Positions 27,256 to 36,811 of a DNA stretch of 64,000 nucleotides are shown piece after piece (position 1 is the first letter of the stretch; each line of letters opens with the position of its first letter). A program made the translations under genes and the position numbers. The DNA lies in contig DGHQ01000024.1 of NCBI GenBank assembly GCA_002392915.1, positions 201,234 through 265,233 on the forward strand, read 5' to 3'. The stretch is from Bacteroidales bacterium UBA3844 (GTDB lineage: Bacteria > Bacteroidota > Bacteroidia > Bacteroidales > Paludibacteraceae). The notes beneath the pieces were generated by a model, which was not told the origin of the DNA, did not search any database, and saw only the letters and a program-made list of their open reading frames with translations.

Positions 27256-30200
27256 ATGAACAAAATAGCAATATATATCAAACGTTTGATGGCCATTCTT
27301 ATGCTTATACTGAGTGCCCCCGCATTCATTAATGCACAGCTAAGAGTGTTCACAATCGGAGATTCAACCGTTCAGGATTATAACGACGGATATGCTCCTC
27401 GCAAGGGATGGGGACAGATGTTGCCATTCTTCTTCGACAAATCTAAAGCCGTTTGCTATAACAAAGCAGTAGGAGGAACCAGTTCACTAAGTTTCTACAG
27501 AGACCACTGGCCAGCAGTCAGAAACCAATTAAAGAAAGGAGATTACGTATTTATCCAATTTGGAATCAACGACCGTAACACTGACCCTAAACGTTACTCA
27601 CCAAAGGGTGTGTTCGAGGAGAACATCAAGAAATTTGTGAACGACACAAAAGCTAAAGGAGCAATTCCAGTTTTGGTGTCTACCGTACGTCGCGCGGCTT
27701 GGACAAACGGCAAGCCATACGACTCTTATCATGAGCACCCTCAATTAATGAGAGACGTTGCAAAGAGCACAGGTGTGCCTTTGGTGGACCTTGACAAATT
27801 CTGCTACGACCTCTTCGTCGCTCAAGGACAGCTCTATTCTGAGAGATTCTGCACAATGCACCTTGTTGCCGGTGAGTATCCTAACTATAAAAACGGAAAT
27901 ACAGACCAGGTGCACTATCAGGAGCTTGGAGCAACTGAAAATGCAAGATTTGTAGTGGAGACTATCGAAAAAAGCACTAACGCAGATCTGAAAAAACTTG
28001 CTGCATGCACTCTGCCTCGCCATAAGGTCACAATCAAGATCAACGATGCTTCCAAATCTCAGGCAATCTCACGCACAGCTGAGTTTCCAGCAGGAATAAA
28101 TGTGACTTTGAAGACTATTCCAGCAAAAAACGCTAAATTTCTACGCTGGGAGGATGGGAACAAGAAGAGCATATCTACCAAGTCTCTTTACGTAGTCAAG
28201 ATGGGCAATGCCGACGTGACATACAAGGCAGTCTATGAATCAAACGTAAAAGAGCCAGAAGATGAGCCTCAGACACAGGTCACTGAGCCTACACTGACTA
28301 TTGACAACAACAAAAAAGCTTTGGTTGCCTCAGATGCCAAGTCGTACAAATGGTATTTCAACAACCAGGTGATATCAGGAGAGACAAAGTCAACCATTTC
28401 TGTCACAAACAATGGAACTTACTCTGTGGAGATGGTGCTTGCGGACGGAAAAACTGTCAGGTTGGATATATGCGTGACTATCGGCAAGGATGGAACAATC
28501 CGTAAGATATACCTTATCGGCGACTCTACTGTCTGCGACTACAAAGACAGCCAGTTCCCTATGACAGGATGGGGACAGGTGTTGAAATACTACTTCAACT
28601 CCGACATTCAGATTGTCAACCATGCAATTGGAGGACGCAGTTCGAGAAGTTTCCGTGAGCAAGGAAGATGGAAGACAGTGTTGAACGCATTGAAACCAGG
28701 TGATTTCGTTTTTATACAGTTCGGACACAACGACCGTGACACCAAGCCTGAGCGCTACACTCCCGTCGACAAATACAAACTTTATATCGACTCGTTTGTT
28801 GTGGAGGCAAGAGGCAAGGGAGCCATTCCTGTGCTTGTATCCCCAATGGTGATGAACGCTTGGAACAATTCCGGAATGCGTAACGTATTTGCAGAGAATG
28901 GGGCCGACTATCGTGGAGCGATGGAAAGTGTAGCCAAGAACAGAAAGTGCGCATTCGTTGATCTGAACATGAAGTCATACAATATGTTCAAACAATTTTC
29001 ATCCACTTACAATCAACGTTTCTTCTACAATACATATCCAAAAGGAGAGTATACCAACTATCCTAACGGAAGCACAGACAACACTCACTTCCAAGAAATG
29101 GGAGCATTGACTCTCTGTCGATTCATCATTGAAGAGTTGACAGCAAACAAAGATCCATATATCAGCGCACTGCAGCGATATATGAAGCCAATGTACCAAG
29201 TGACTGTGAAAGCCAACATCGACAAACCAGGAGAAATAACCACTTCCGCAAAATTCCCTGTCGGTGCACCTGTCACAGCAAAAGTGCTGCCTGCCTCAGG
29301 CACGACATTCCAAAGCTGGAACCAAGATGGCTCACAAAAGTCTAAAACGACCATCTACCGTTTCACAATGCCAGCCAAGGCAACTACAGTGACTGCTATG
29401 TTTAAGGGAGGTAAAGAAGAGGATCCGGGACAATCTCCATCTGAAACAATCCGTAAAGACACATTAAAGGACGGACAGAAAAAGATTGCCTACATAACAG
29501 ACCCTACAGACGCCACCTACGTCAATGATATAATCTCGCCAATGCTGATGAACGTAAAAGAGTTCTATGTAGAAGAGATTGATTGCAATTCAGCGACAAG
29601 CGATTTAAGCGGTTTTGACATGGTTCTTATCAGTGAGATAACTCCATCCACTGCCCCAATCATCGCCAACCTTGAAGGCATAAACAAACCTATTCTAAAT
29701 ATGAAGGTGCATGCCTACAAGACTGCAAATGGAGCATGGAGTTGGGCGACGGCAGGTTTTGGAGACAACACCACGGCAACCACAATTTACGTGGACGAGG
29801 AGTTCCGTAGCCACCCAATGTTTGACGGCATTGAGTTGAGCGACGGAGAGATCAAGATGGTTTCAGCCGTCGACACCAAAGCTTTGACATTCATGAATCC
29901 GGAATCGTTCACCGACGCGACAGGCGACATCAATGCAATCGCTTCTGTAAAAGGAGATGAACAGGTTTGTATCTTGGAGATTCCTGTGGGCAATTCCGTC
30001 GCAGGAACAAAGATCACTGAAAAATTCATCCAAATCGGATTAAACAGCAGTTCGTTTGCAAACTTGACAGAGGATGCATTGTCTATCATTTGCAACGCAT
30101 GCTACTATTTGATGGATATGAAAAAAGACACAACGGCAGAAACGGAAACATATTCAGCCTCATCTAACAGTATCACAGTGAGCCCGAATCCAGCATACGG

Positions 30201-30417
30201 CGACTTATACATATCATACTATGCAAATGAAAATGATGTGGTGAATATGTCAGTAGCCGACGCAATTGGAAGGGTATTACAAACCGCCACGATTAATGTT
30301 TTCCAAGGAGAAAACAGCCACACCGTCGACCTATCGGGCATTGCGTCAGGAATCTATCTTTTGCGACTGGAGGGATCGCATGTTCACGCAACATCTAAGA
30401 TTGTTATAAAAGATTAG
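27256..30417 (+). CDS. Double SGNH esterase (CE12-like rhamnogalacturonan acetylesterase) with shared unknown domain and T9SS sorting domain
   Basis: A 1053-residue secreted protein. After a signal peptide (about 1-27), SGNH domain 1 carries GDST (Ser37), FGIND (Asn105) and TDQVH (Asp217, His220). SGNH domain 2 carries GDST (Ser424), FGHND (Asn492) and TDNTH (Asp608, His611). Each is followed by a repeat of the divergent InlB type (about 258-332 and 645-720). Residues about 742-955 are the domain shared with the PL11 lyase, then a T9SS tail (VSPNPAYGDLYISYY). The enzyme should remove acetyl groups from rhamnogalacturonan. The start at 27256 puts Met at the signal peptide. Confidence 0.9.
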   Translation: MNKIAIYIKRLMAILMLILSAPAFINAQLRVFTIGDSTVQDYNDGYAPRKGWGQMLPFFFDKSKAVCYNKAVGGTSSLSFYRDHWPAVRNQLKKGDYVFIQFGINDRNTDPKRYSPKGVFEENIKKFVNDTKAKGAIPVLVSTVRRAAWTNGKPYDSYHEHPQLMRDVAKSTGVPLVDLDKFCYDLFVAQGQLYSERFCTMHLVAGEYPNYKNGNTDQVHYQELGATENARFVVETIEKSTNADLKKLAACTLPRHKVTIKINDASKSQAISRTAEFPAGINVTLKTIPAKNAKFLRWEDGNKKSISTKSLYVVKMGNADVTYKAVYESNVKEPEDEPQTQVTEPTLTIDNNKKALVASDAKSYKWYFNNQVISGETKSTISVTNNGTYSVEMVLADGKTVRLDICVTIGKDGTIRKIYLIGDSTVCDYKDSQFPMTGWGQVLKYYFNSDIQIVNHAIGGRSSRSFREQGRWKTVLNALKPGDFVFIQFGHNDRDTKPERYTPVDKYKLYIDSFVVEARGKGAIPVLVSPMVMNAWNNSGMRNVFAENGADYRGAMESVAKNRKCAFVDLNMKSYNMFKQFSSTYNQRFFYNTYPKGEYTNYPNGSTDNTHFQEMGALTLCRFIIEELTANKDPYISALQRYMKPMYQVTVKANIDKPGEITTSAKFPVGAPVTAKVLPASGTTFQSWNQDGSQKSKTTIYRFTMPAKATTVTAMFKGGKEEDPGQSPSETIRKDTLKDGQKKIAYITDPTDATYVNDIISPMLMNVKEFYVEEIDCNSATSDLSGFDMVLISEITPSTAPIIANLEGINKPILNMKVHAYKTANGAWSWATAGFGDNTTATTIYVDEEFRSHPMFDGIELSDGEIKMVSAVDTKALTFMNPESFTDATGDINAIASVKGDEQVCILEIPVGNSVAGTKITEKFIQIGLNSSSFANLTEDALSIICNACYYLMDMKKDTTAETETYSASSNSITVSPNPAYGDLYISYYANENDVVNMSVADAIGRVLQTATINVFQGENSHTVDLSGIASGIYLLRLEGSHVHATSKIVIKD

Positions 30418-30456
30418 CTTTTTCTTTGATATTTATTTATAAGCTAATTTACTGTT

Positions 30457-30491
30457 CCGTCTGTGGCATTATAGTCACAGACGGATTTTTT
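30457..30491 (+). terminator. Terminator of the double-SGNH esterase gene
   Basis: CCGTCTGTG (30457-30465) pairs with CACAGACGG (30476-30484), followed by ATTTTTT. Confidence 0.92.
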
Positions 30492-30578
30492 CGTGTTGAA
30501 TTATGATCCATTTTAAGATTTTTTGACAATTTTCACATTTATATTTTAAAAAACAACTGAATATTATGTCATTATCCG

Positions 30579-30586
30579 TAATTTTG
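30579..30586 (+). promoter_or_regulatory. -7 box of the 1137-residue T9SS protein gene
   Basis: TAATTTTG followed by C lies 28 bases before the ATG at 30615. The -33 region is poor. Confidence 0.5.
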
Positions 30587-30614
30587 CACAACGAATTTAT
30601 TTTAAGACAAATTT

Positions 30615-33600
30615 ATGAACACAAAGAGATTTATTTCTTTTTCGACGATTCTGCTCACAACAGTATCCTCTGTTTTCTCACAATGTATTGTCGGAGGGAC
30701 AGAGTTTAACACAGAACCAGAATTATGTAATCCTACAATGGTAAGCGACGACAATGAGGAGAACGGATGGTTCAGCGCTAAAGTTGCGGAAATCATTGCT
30801 AAACAATGTAGTAATAGCAACTTTTTTGAACATCCATCTAATGTCATACAGAAAGGTCTGCCTTCAAACAAACTCTCAGTTGTAGGAAAAACTTCTTTAA
30901 CTTGGAAAGAGTTATTAAATGCAAGAACTCCTAGTGGCAAAGATACAGGGTTGGTTGTCGTCACGTCTAATCCGAAACTTATATCTCCTTATTTGTCGGA
31001 AGGAAATGGTTCGGCGATGCTCGTGGCAATGGGTAATGGTCATGAATTCCCGTTTTTCACATATACAGTGGAAGGTCTTGTTCCAAATAGCACCGTGACA
31101 ATGACAGCCGATGTTTACGACCTGCTTGATATCAATGAGTTGGGAACGGCATTAAAGGTGATGAATTCAGGTGTGACATCAGCAAAAGATTACATAACAG
31201 AAATTCCATTGCCTTATGGAAGTTCTTACATGGTCCTACTAAATGCAGGAAAACCTGATTATTCTCAGAGTAGAATAAACGGGAATATAAATAATCAGTT
31301 TTCTATCGTGGCCGACACCAAAATAGGTAGTATGGGAATGGCACCAACTACGGCGACATCTGTAACCCCTACAAATGGAGGAAAACAGATGAGTATAAGT
31401 GCAAAGGCCGATGATGCAGGAATGGTGTCCTTCTATCTCTGGAGAAATCCGGGAGGAAATGCTCGACCTATAGGCTTGGACAACATAGCTATAGAAGGCG
31501 ACTTTATGCCTGCAATTAAGGCAGGAAATGTGCCATGTCCGATGAACCCATATACAATGCGTCTAAGATCTACTTATCCTGCTGGAACTACTTATTCATG
31601 GAAGGTTGCTGAAGATGGCTCTCAAACATCTGATATGGCTACTTTCTCGTTTGTCCCTGAAAAAGCAGGCAAATATAATGTGACATGTGATGTTACTCTG
31701 CCAGGTTGTATGTCAGCAAAATCAAAAACATTCACATTTGAAACAAACAAAAATTGCTGCGAGACTGCCGACGGTATTCCTTTGTCAACAGCAACCATTT
31801 ATAAAAATGATTTTGGTCAGTTCATAGGCTCAAATTATGTCTATTCTGATGCAGCTGGAAATGAATATTCTGTACCTGTAACGGAGTCCTCTTATTGTGG
31901 TATACTGCAGAATGTTATTAAAAATCAATTGGATAATTCTGTCAATGTGCGATACGATAAGGATTTCTGTTCAAGTGGGGATGCCTATGTTATAACAACA
32001 GAAGACCCATATTCGGGAAGTGGTGGCGACCACACAGGCAATGGCAATGGTGGTATGCTTATCATGGACTTGAAAACTACTGGTTGGAAAAACAAAGCTA
32101 TTTTCAAAAAAGAAATAGAAGGCATTTGCAAGAACACTAATATATTTTTCAGTGCTGCTGTCCAAGCGTTCAATGATATCACAAGTAAACCCGGTAATCC
32201 TACTTCAGTAGGTACACTTGAACTTGTTCTTAAATCGGCATCCGGTACTGTATTGGCTTCTTCAGGAGAAGTAACATTGACCAAACCGGGATGGTTTGAA
32301 TTGTCCTCAGAAGTTATGTTGTCTAAGGATGAGCCGTCGGTTACTCTCGAACTAATCAGTTTGGAGGATGATTATGCAGGTGATGGTCGAGGAGACTTTG
32401 CTGTTGATGATATAAAGATTCAGGTTTGTGCACCACCAGATGTTGATGTGACACCAAACTTGTCGGAAGCAGAGTTGCTCGACTTGTGTACTGATAAGGA
32501 GTTTATTTTGACAGCAAAAATCACGGATGCCGTGAAGCAGTACTATAAGGATATCAATTATTTGTTCCAGTGGACAAAAGATAACCCTTCTGTTGTAGAA
32601 AAACCAACTTGGCATGATTTAGGTTCTCCTTCTACAGATGATGCTTATGTATTTAAGAATCCAGTAAATGAAGAGCCATTCCTATCAAGTGTAAATAGAC
32701 CAGACACTAGACTCTTCTTCCGTTTGGTTGTCGGGGATAAGAGTATTTTGACAACAGATCGTGACTGGGAAGACATGAATGCTCAGTCGCCATGTAGAAA
32801 TGTTTCTATTTCGGATATTCCTGTTGTAGCATCTTTGAATTGCCCCGTATGTGTAGCTCCTGATGAAGTAGTAATCACAATGAAAGGAAACGGAAAATAC
32901 GATTCGATAAAAAGCATCTTATACCTTTGTCCTGGCGATAGTGCACAGTTTGAGGTAGGTGAGATAATCGGAACAGATGCTGACAACAAATCATATTATA
33001 ATTATGTTGCAAGTTGGCATAAAGATGATATTAAGTCTACTCCTTTAATGAAAAAGGCATGTTCCGACGCGGATAACCAAGGTCCAACACTTAGTATTAC
33101 ATACGACAACGTTATAGCTGGAGGAGCAAATGAAGCCAAATACATTCTTTTAATTCACGACAACAGTGATCCTTCTTTAAGCAGCACACCTTGTGATCAT
33201 GCGGATACTCTCAGAGTGATTGCAGCATCAGAGCCAAGGGATACGCTGACAGATCCAGATCCGTTCTGCAAGGGTACGCTTGCGTCGGAACCTGAAAAAC
33301 GTATTTCTGGATATGATATTAGTTGGTATGAGGACAAAGAGATTACGAAAAAGATTTCAGAACCTGAAATTGCATCCGTTACAGTAGCAGATTCACCAAA
33401 ATCATACTACTATGTATTGACTGACACGAAGACTGGCTGTCAGAGTGATATTAACGAATATACAGTCAAAGTGGCAAGCGTGCCTGTTCCATTAATCGAA
33501 GGAAGCATTGTCTACCAAAAAAGCGAGGGTGAAAATGGAGGATTCAAGATGCCAACAGAACAGAATCCTGATGCCATCAAGAACGATTCTGACTGCATCA

Positions 33601-34028
33601 TCGTTTGGTATAAAAAAGACAATGCAGGACAAATGATCCAAATTAATGAAGCAGATGCCACTCCTGTATACAATAGTTCTATGGTTGAGGATGAAATGTA
33701 CACATACTATATTACACAAATCAACAAAATGACAGGTTGTGAGAGCAAACCGTTTGTAATACATATCATTGTGGAAGCAACTCCAACATCTTTGACAAAC
33801 ACTCCTGCCAAAGTCGTTTCTATCACGCCTAATCCAGCCTCAACAAAAGTATCTGTGATCGCTGAGGAAGCTGTAGAAAAGGTTGAGATTCTCAACATGG
33901 TTGGTGAAGTGGTAAAGGTAAGCAACAGAAAAGATATCGACACATCAAATCTTTCTAATGGAGTTTACTTTGTACGCACAACTATCAATGATGAGACTAC
34001 TGTTCATAAGCTTGTGATTAACAAATAA
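30615..34028 (+). CDS. Large secreted T9SS cargo protein of unknown function
   Basis: An 1137-residue protein with a signal peptide (about 1-22) and a type A T9SS C-terminal domain (VVSITPNPASTKVSV to VHKLVINK). Between them lie several beta-sandwich-like segments. One is PKD/Ig-like (about 300-380: YTMRLRSTYPAGTTYSWKVA). One around 390-610 looks like a carbohydrate-binding jelly roll (YKNDFGQFIGSNYVYSD; DGRGDFAVDDIKIQVC). Later Ig-like units contain YLFQWTKDNPS and ISWYEDKE. No catalytic motif was recognised. It may be an adhesin or glycan-binding surface protein. It is bounded by terminators on both sides. Confidence 0.8.
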   Translation: MNTKRFISFSTILLTTVSSVFSQCIVGGTEFNTEPELCNPTMVSDDNEENGWFSAKVAEIIAKQCSNSNFFEHPSNVIQKGLPSNKLSVVGKTSLTWKELLNARTPSGKDTGLVVVTSNPKLISPYLSEGNGSAMLVAMGNGHEFPFFTYTVEGLVPNSTVTMTADVYDLLDINELGTALKVMNSGVTSAKDYITEIPLPYGSSYMVLLNAGKPDYSQSRINGNINNQFSIVADTKIGSMGMAPTTATSVTPTNGGKQMSISAKADDAGMVSFYLWRNPGGNARPIGLDNIAIEGDFMPAIKAGNVPCPMNPYTMRLRSTYPAGTTYSWKVAEDGSQTSDMATFSFVPEKAGKYNVTCDVTLPGCMSAKSKTFTFETNKNCCETADGIPLSTATIYKNDFGQFIGSNYVYSDAAGNEYSVPVTESSYCGILQNVIKNQLDNSVNVRYDKDFCSSGDAYVITTEDPYSGSGGDHTGNGNGGMLIMDLKTTGWKNKAIFKKEIEGICKNTNIFFSAAVQAFNDITSKPGNPTSVGTLELVLKSASGTVLASSGEVTLTKPGWFELSSEVMLSKDEPSVTLELISLEDDYAGDGRGDFAVDDIKIQVCAPPDVDVTPNLSEAELLDLCTDKEFILTAKITDAVKQYYKDINYLFQWTKDNPSVVEKPTWHDLGSPSTDDAYVFKNPVNEEPFLSSVNRPDTRLFFRLVVGDKSILTTDRDWEDMNAQSPCRNVSISDIPVVASLNCPVCVAPDEVVITMKGNGKYDSIKSILYLCPGDSAQFEVGEIIGTDADNKSYYNYVASWHKDDIKSTPLMKKACSDADNQGPTLSITYDNVIAGGANEAKYILLIHDNSDPSLSSTPCDHADTLRVIAASEPRDTLTDPDPFCKGTLASEPEKRISGYDISWYEDKEITKKISEPEIASVTVADSPKSYYYVLTDTKTGCQSDINEYTVKVASVPVPLIEGSIVYQKSEGENGGFKMPTEQNPDAIKNDSDCIIVWYKKDNAGQMIQINEADATPVYNSSMVEDEMYTYYITQINKMTGCESKPFVIHIIVEATPTSLTNTPAKVVSITPNPASTKVSVIAEEAVEKVEILNMVGEVVKVSNRKDIDTSNLSNGVYFVRTTINDETTVHKLVINK

Positions 34029-34047
34029 TACATAGCTGAACTAATGC

Positions 34048-34080
34048 AAAAAGGTCGACGCGAATGTGTCGACCTTTTTT
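34048..34080 (+). terminator. Terminator of the 1137-residue T9SS protein gene
   Basis: AAAAAGGTCGAC (34048-34059) pairs with GTCGACCTTTTT (34068-34079) around an 8-base loop, followed by T. Because A and T runs flank both sides, it may serve both strands. Confidence 0.9.
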
Positions 34081-34132
34081 GTATTTAATTTTTCTCGAAT
34101 GTCCATTTTCCAATCTGTAACATTTCGCATAT

Positions 34133-34495
34133 CTAATTTCCATCCTTTCCCGTCAATTCATTTATATATTTTATTATGAATGGACGCAACTCAGGAAGAT
34201 CTACAGTCAATGTGTCCCAAAGGCCTTCCTTACTCACCTGATAATATTCATGCACAAGATAATGACGCATTCCTCGTATCACTTTCCATGGCACTTCTCC
34301 ATGTGTGTCTACAAATTCATCAGTCAGTTTATATGCCGCCTCTCCTATGATTTCAATCATCTTCACCACTCCATAATAACGAACTTTATCCTTATCCAAC
34401 GAATCATACGATAATGATGGAAGCAATTCCGTCAGCAAGTCTATCTGCTCCAATATATGACGAAGCCTATCTATGTCTCTAACTATTTCTCTCAT
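34133..34495 (-). CDS. HepT-like ribonuclease toxin (DUF86)
   Basis: A 120-residue HEPN-fold protein of the HepT family. The catalytic RX4HXY motif is present as RHYLVHEYY in the C-terminal half. The first half has the family pattern RLRHILEQIDLLTELLP and VVKMIEIIGEAAYKLTDEF. It acts as an RNA-cutting toxin that the partner nucleotidyltransferase neutralises by AMPylation in characterised systems. It overlaps the partner gene by 17 bases. Confidence 0.9.
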   Translation of the reverse strand: MREIVRDIDRLRHILEQIDLLTELLPSLSYDSLDKDKVRYYGVVKMIEIIGEAAYKLTDEFVDTHGEVPWKVIRGMRHYLVHEYYQVSKEGLWDTLTVDLPELRPFIIKYINELTGKDGN

Positions 34496-34778
34496 AAATC
34501 AACACTTTATCTCTATTCGCCGAATCTACAGCAAATGGCAAAAGTGAGCCGTCTTCAACAAGATCCACCTCACATCCCAATAACTCCTGAAGCTGCTGTT
34601 TGATACTAACAATCGTGAACAATCCAACACGATAATTTTTCCTATCATATTGGACAAGGATATCGACATCGCTTTCTGAAGTCTCTTCTCCTCTTGAGTA
34701 AGATCCAAAAAGCCATGCCTTTTTTACGGGTTGTGTCCTTAAATATTTTTGAATATTTTCGACGATTTTAGTATTCAT
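34479..34778 (-). CDS. MntA-like nucleotidyltransferase antitoxin
   Basis: A 99-residue minimal nucleotidyltransferase. The signature GSYSRGEETSESDVDILV holds the GSX10DXD catalytic motif. In known HepT/MntA pairs this protein adds AMP to HepT and blocks it. The start at 34778 is chosen over 34799, because family members begin close to this point; an extra seven residues would come from the upstream ATG. Confidence 0.9.
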   Translation of the reverse strand: MNTKIVENIQKYLRTQPVKKAWLFGSYSRGEETSESDVDILVQYDRKNYRVGLFTIVSIKQQLQELLGCEVDLVEDGSLLPFAVDSANRDKVLIYERNS

Positions 34779-34850
34779 AAAATCATTAATATATTGCAAA
34801 CGGTTACTCTATACACGGATACAAATGTAATCGAAAATTTCGACAATTGG

Positions 34851-34883
34851 AAAGTCTCCTGTGAACTTTGTGTCTCCGTGGTT
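34851..34883 (-). repeat. Dispersed CACAAAGTTCACAG repeat, copy 2
   Basis: AAAGTCTCCTGTGAACTTTG, then TGTCTCCGTGG, is the reverse complement of the copy at 19563. Confidence 0.55.
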
Positions 34884-34926
34884 ACCGTCCATCCCTAATT
34901 TTTCATTTTTCACTTTTCATTCTTAA

Positions 34927-34960
34927 TTAAAAAAATTAGAGGTGCCTCATCAGACACCCC
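34927..34960 (-). terminator. Terminator of guaA
   Basis: On the minus strand GGGGTGTC pairs with GGCACCTC (two G-U pairs, 6-base loop), followed by TAATTTTTTTAATT. It lies 40 bases past the guaA stop. Confidence 0.7.
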
Positions 34961-35000
34961 CAATTTATCATTTTGCATTTCTAATTTAGCATTTAGAATA

Positions 35001-36797
35001 CTACTCCCACTCGATTGTTCCCGGTGGTTTGTGAGTGACGTCGTACCACAATGAGCCTGCTCCTTCTGCGACGAATCTGCCCCAAAGTCCTTCAAGAAGT
35101 TTCTGGTCGATCTCTGCGAAGTTGGCTGTCATTGCCTCTGATGAGTTTACTGGACGCATCACAATACATGGCTTGTCCTGCACTGTAAGCGGAACCAACA
35201 CTACTGGCATCTGCCAGATCGACTCGTATAGGTTGTTTTCCTGCAAAAACTCTGTACAGATATTGTCGAACTTACGTAGCACGTCAAAGTTGTTCTTTGT
35301 GGCATACTGCTCTATCAACTTTGGATTTTCATCACTTACACTGCCCACCTGCCAGATCACACGGTTGATCACCTTGAAACGGTTTACCAACTCAGTTGAG
35401 TATTTCTCACACTGCTTCCAAGTAAGATTCTTAGTTGTCAACAAGAACGGCTGCGCGTATGTTCTACCGTCGCCCTGCACTCCTACACTCTTGATAGGAA
35501 GGACTTTTCCTTCGATATTGTTCTCCTTCAAATACTCTGCCAGGCCAGGCACGTCTGCGTTTGTAGCAAACTCTCCCTTGCCATCTGTACATAGCAGACG
35601 GACTCCAAGACCTGGACCAGGGAATGGGTGACGCCATACAAGGTTGTGAGGAATACCAAGCTCCTCGCCCAACATACGTACCTCATCTTTATAAAGATCT
35701 GCCAACGGCTCAAGAAGCAATCCCTGTGCCATCAAATCCATCACCTCCTTCACACGGTTGTGGTGTGTCTTGATAAGGTCGGCATTCTTTGTTCCTCCAC
35801 TCTCGATAGTGTCTGGATAGATAGTTCCCTGAGCGATCATCCACTCTTTGGGGTCAAGGTTCAGTTTAGCCATCTCCTCGTCTTTCACAACCAAGAATGT
35901 GGCACCGATGATCTTACGCTTCTGCTCAGGAGCTGTAATGCCCTCAAGTCTGCTCAAGAATGAATCTGTAGCGTCGACAACACGAAGGTTGTTCATACCC
36001 TCAGCCTTCAAGAAATCAATGATCTTTGCCGACTCATCCATACGCATCATACCATTGTCGATGTGAAGACCCATCACACGATCAGTGCCCAACACACGGT
36101 TCAAAAGCACAAATGCGACGGTGCTATCTACACCTCCGGATACAAGCAAGAACACTTTTCTGTCGCCGACCTCTTTCTTGATTTTCTCTGAGATTAGAGG
36201 CATATAGCTCTTCATGTTCCATGTACGCTGGCATCCGCAGATGTCGATGAAATTGTCGAGGATCTTCATTCCGTACTTACTGTGAGTCACCTCTGGATGG
36301 AACTGGATTCCGTAGATTTTACGATCGTCTAGAGCCACCGCTGCGATTGGACAGTCCTTCGTCGACGCGATGATCTTATAACCCTCAGGCAATTTTTCTA
36401 CTGCGTCGCCGTGGCTCATCCACATTGGCGAAGACGCAGGGATATTCTTCAATAGCGGGTGCTGAGGCTCCTTCAAAAGAAGATCAGCTATTCCATACTC
36501 TTTCACCTTACCTGGGCGAACTGTTCCTCCAAGCTGCGACGCCATCAACTGATGTCCATAGCAAATTCCAAGTTTAGGAACAGGAATATTCAAGATTTCA
36601 GGATTGTAGTCGGGAGCATCCTCCGCGTAGACGCTGGATGGACCACCACTGTAGATGATACCTGTTGCTCCTGCAAACTCCTCAACTGAGGCAGTAGGAG
36701 GCAATATCTCTGTAAACACACCCAAACGGCGCACTCTGTTTGCTATCAGGTGGGCATACTGTCCACCAAAGTCCAGAACTATGATTTTATCCTGCAT
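35001..36797 (-). CDS. guaA: GMP synthase (glutamine-hydrolysing)
   Basis: GuaA converts XMP, glutamine and ATP to GMP. The class I amidotransferase domain has GICYGHQ (catalytic Cys) and FHPEVTHS (His). The ATP pyrophosphatase domain has the PP-loop SGGVDST. The C-terminal dimerisation domain ends in GTIEWE. At 598 residues it is longer than the usual 510-525; extra length in the synthetase half (for example GKGEFATNADVPGLAEYLKE) is typical of one GuaA subgroup. It follows aroK by 14 bases and shares its transcript. Confidence 0.97.
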   Translation of the reverse strand: MQDKIIVLDFGGQYAHLIANRVRRLGVFTEILPPTASVEEFAGATGIIYSGGPSSVYAEDAPDYNPEILNIPVPKLGICYGHQLMASQLGGTVRPGKVKEYGIADLLLKEPQHPLLKNIPASSPMWMSHGDAVEKLPEGYKIIASTKDCPIAAVALDDRKIYGIQFHPEVTHSKYGMKILDNFIDICGCQRTWNMKSYMPLISEKIKKEVGDRKVFLLVSGGVDSTVAFVLLNRVLGTDRVMGLHIDNGMMRMDESAKIIDFLKAEGMNNLRVVDATDSFLSRLEGITAPEQKRKIIGATFLVVKDEEMAKLNLDPKEWMIAQGTIYPDTIESGGTKNADLIKTHHNRVKEVMDLMAQGLLLEPLADLYKDEVRMLGEELGIPHNLVWRHPFPGPGLGVRLLCTDGKGEFATNADVPGLAEYLKENNIEGKVLPIKSVGVQGDGRTYAQPFLLTTKNLTWKQCEKYSTELVNRFKVINRVIWQVGSVSDENPKLIEQYATKNNFDVLRKFDNICTEFLQENNLYESIWQMPVVLVPLTVQDKPCIVMRPVNSSEAMTANFAEIDQKLLEGLWGRFVAEGAGSLWYDVTHKPPGTIEWE

Positions 36798-36811
36798 ATA
36801 ATAGTTTTTTA

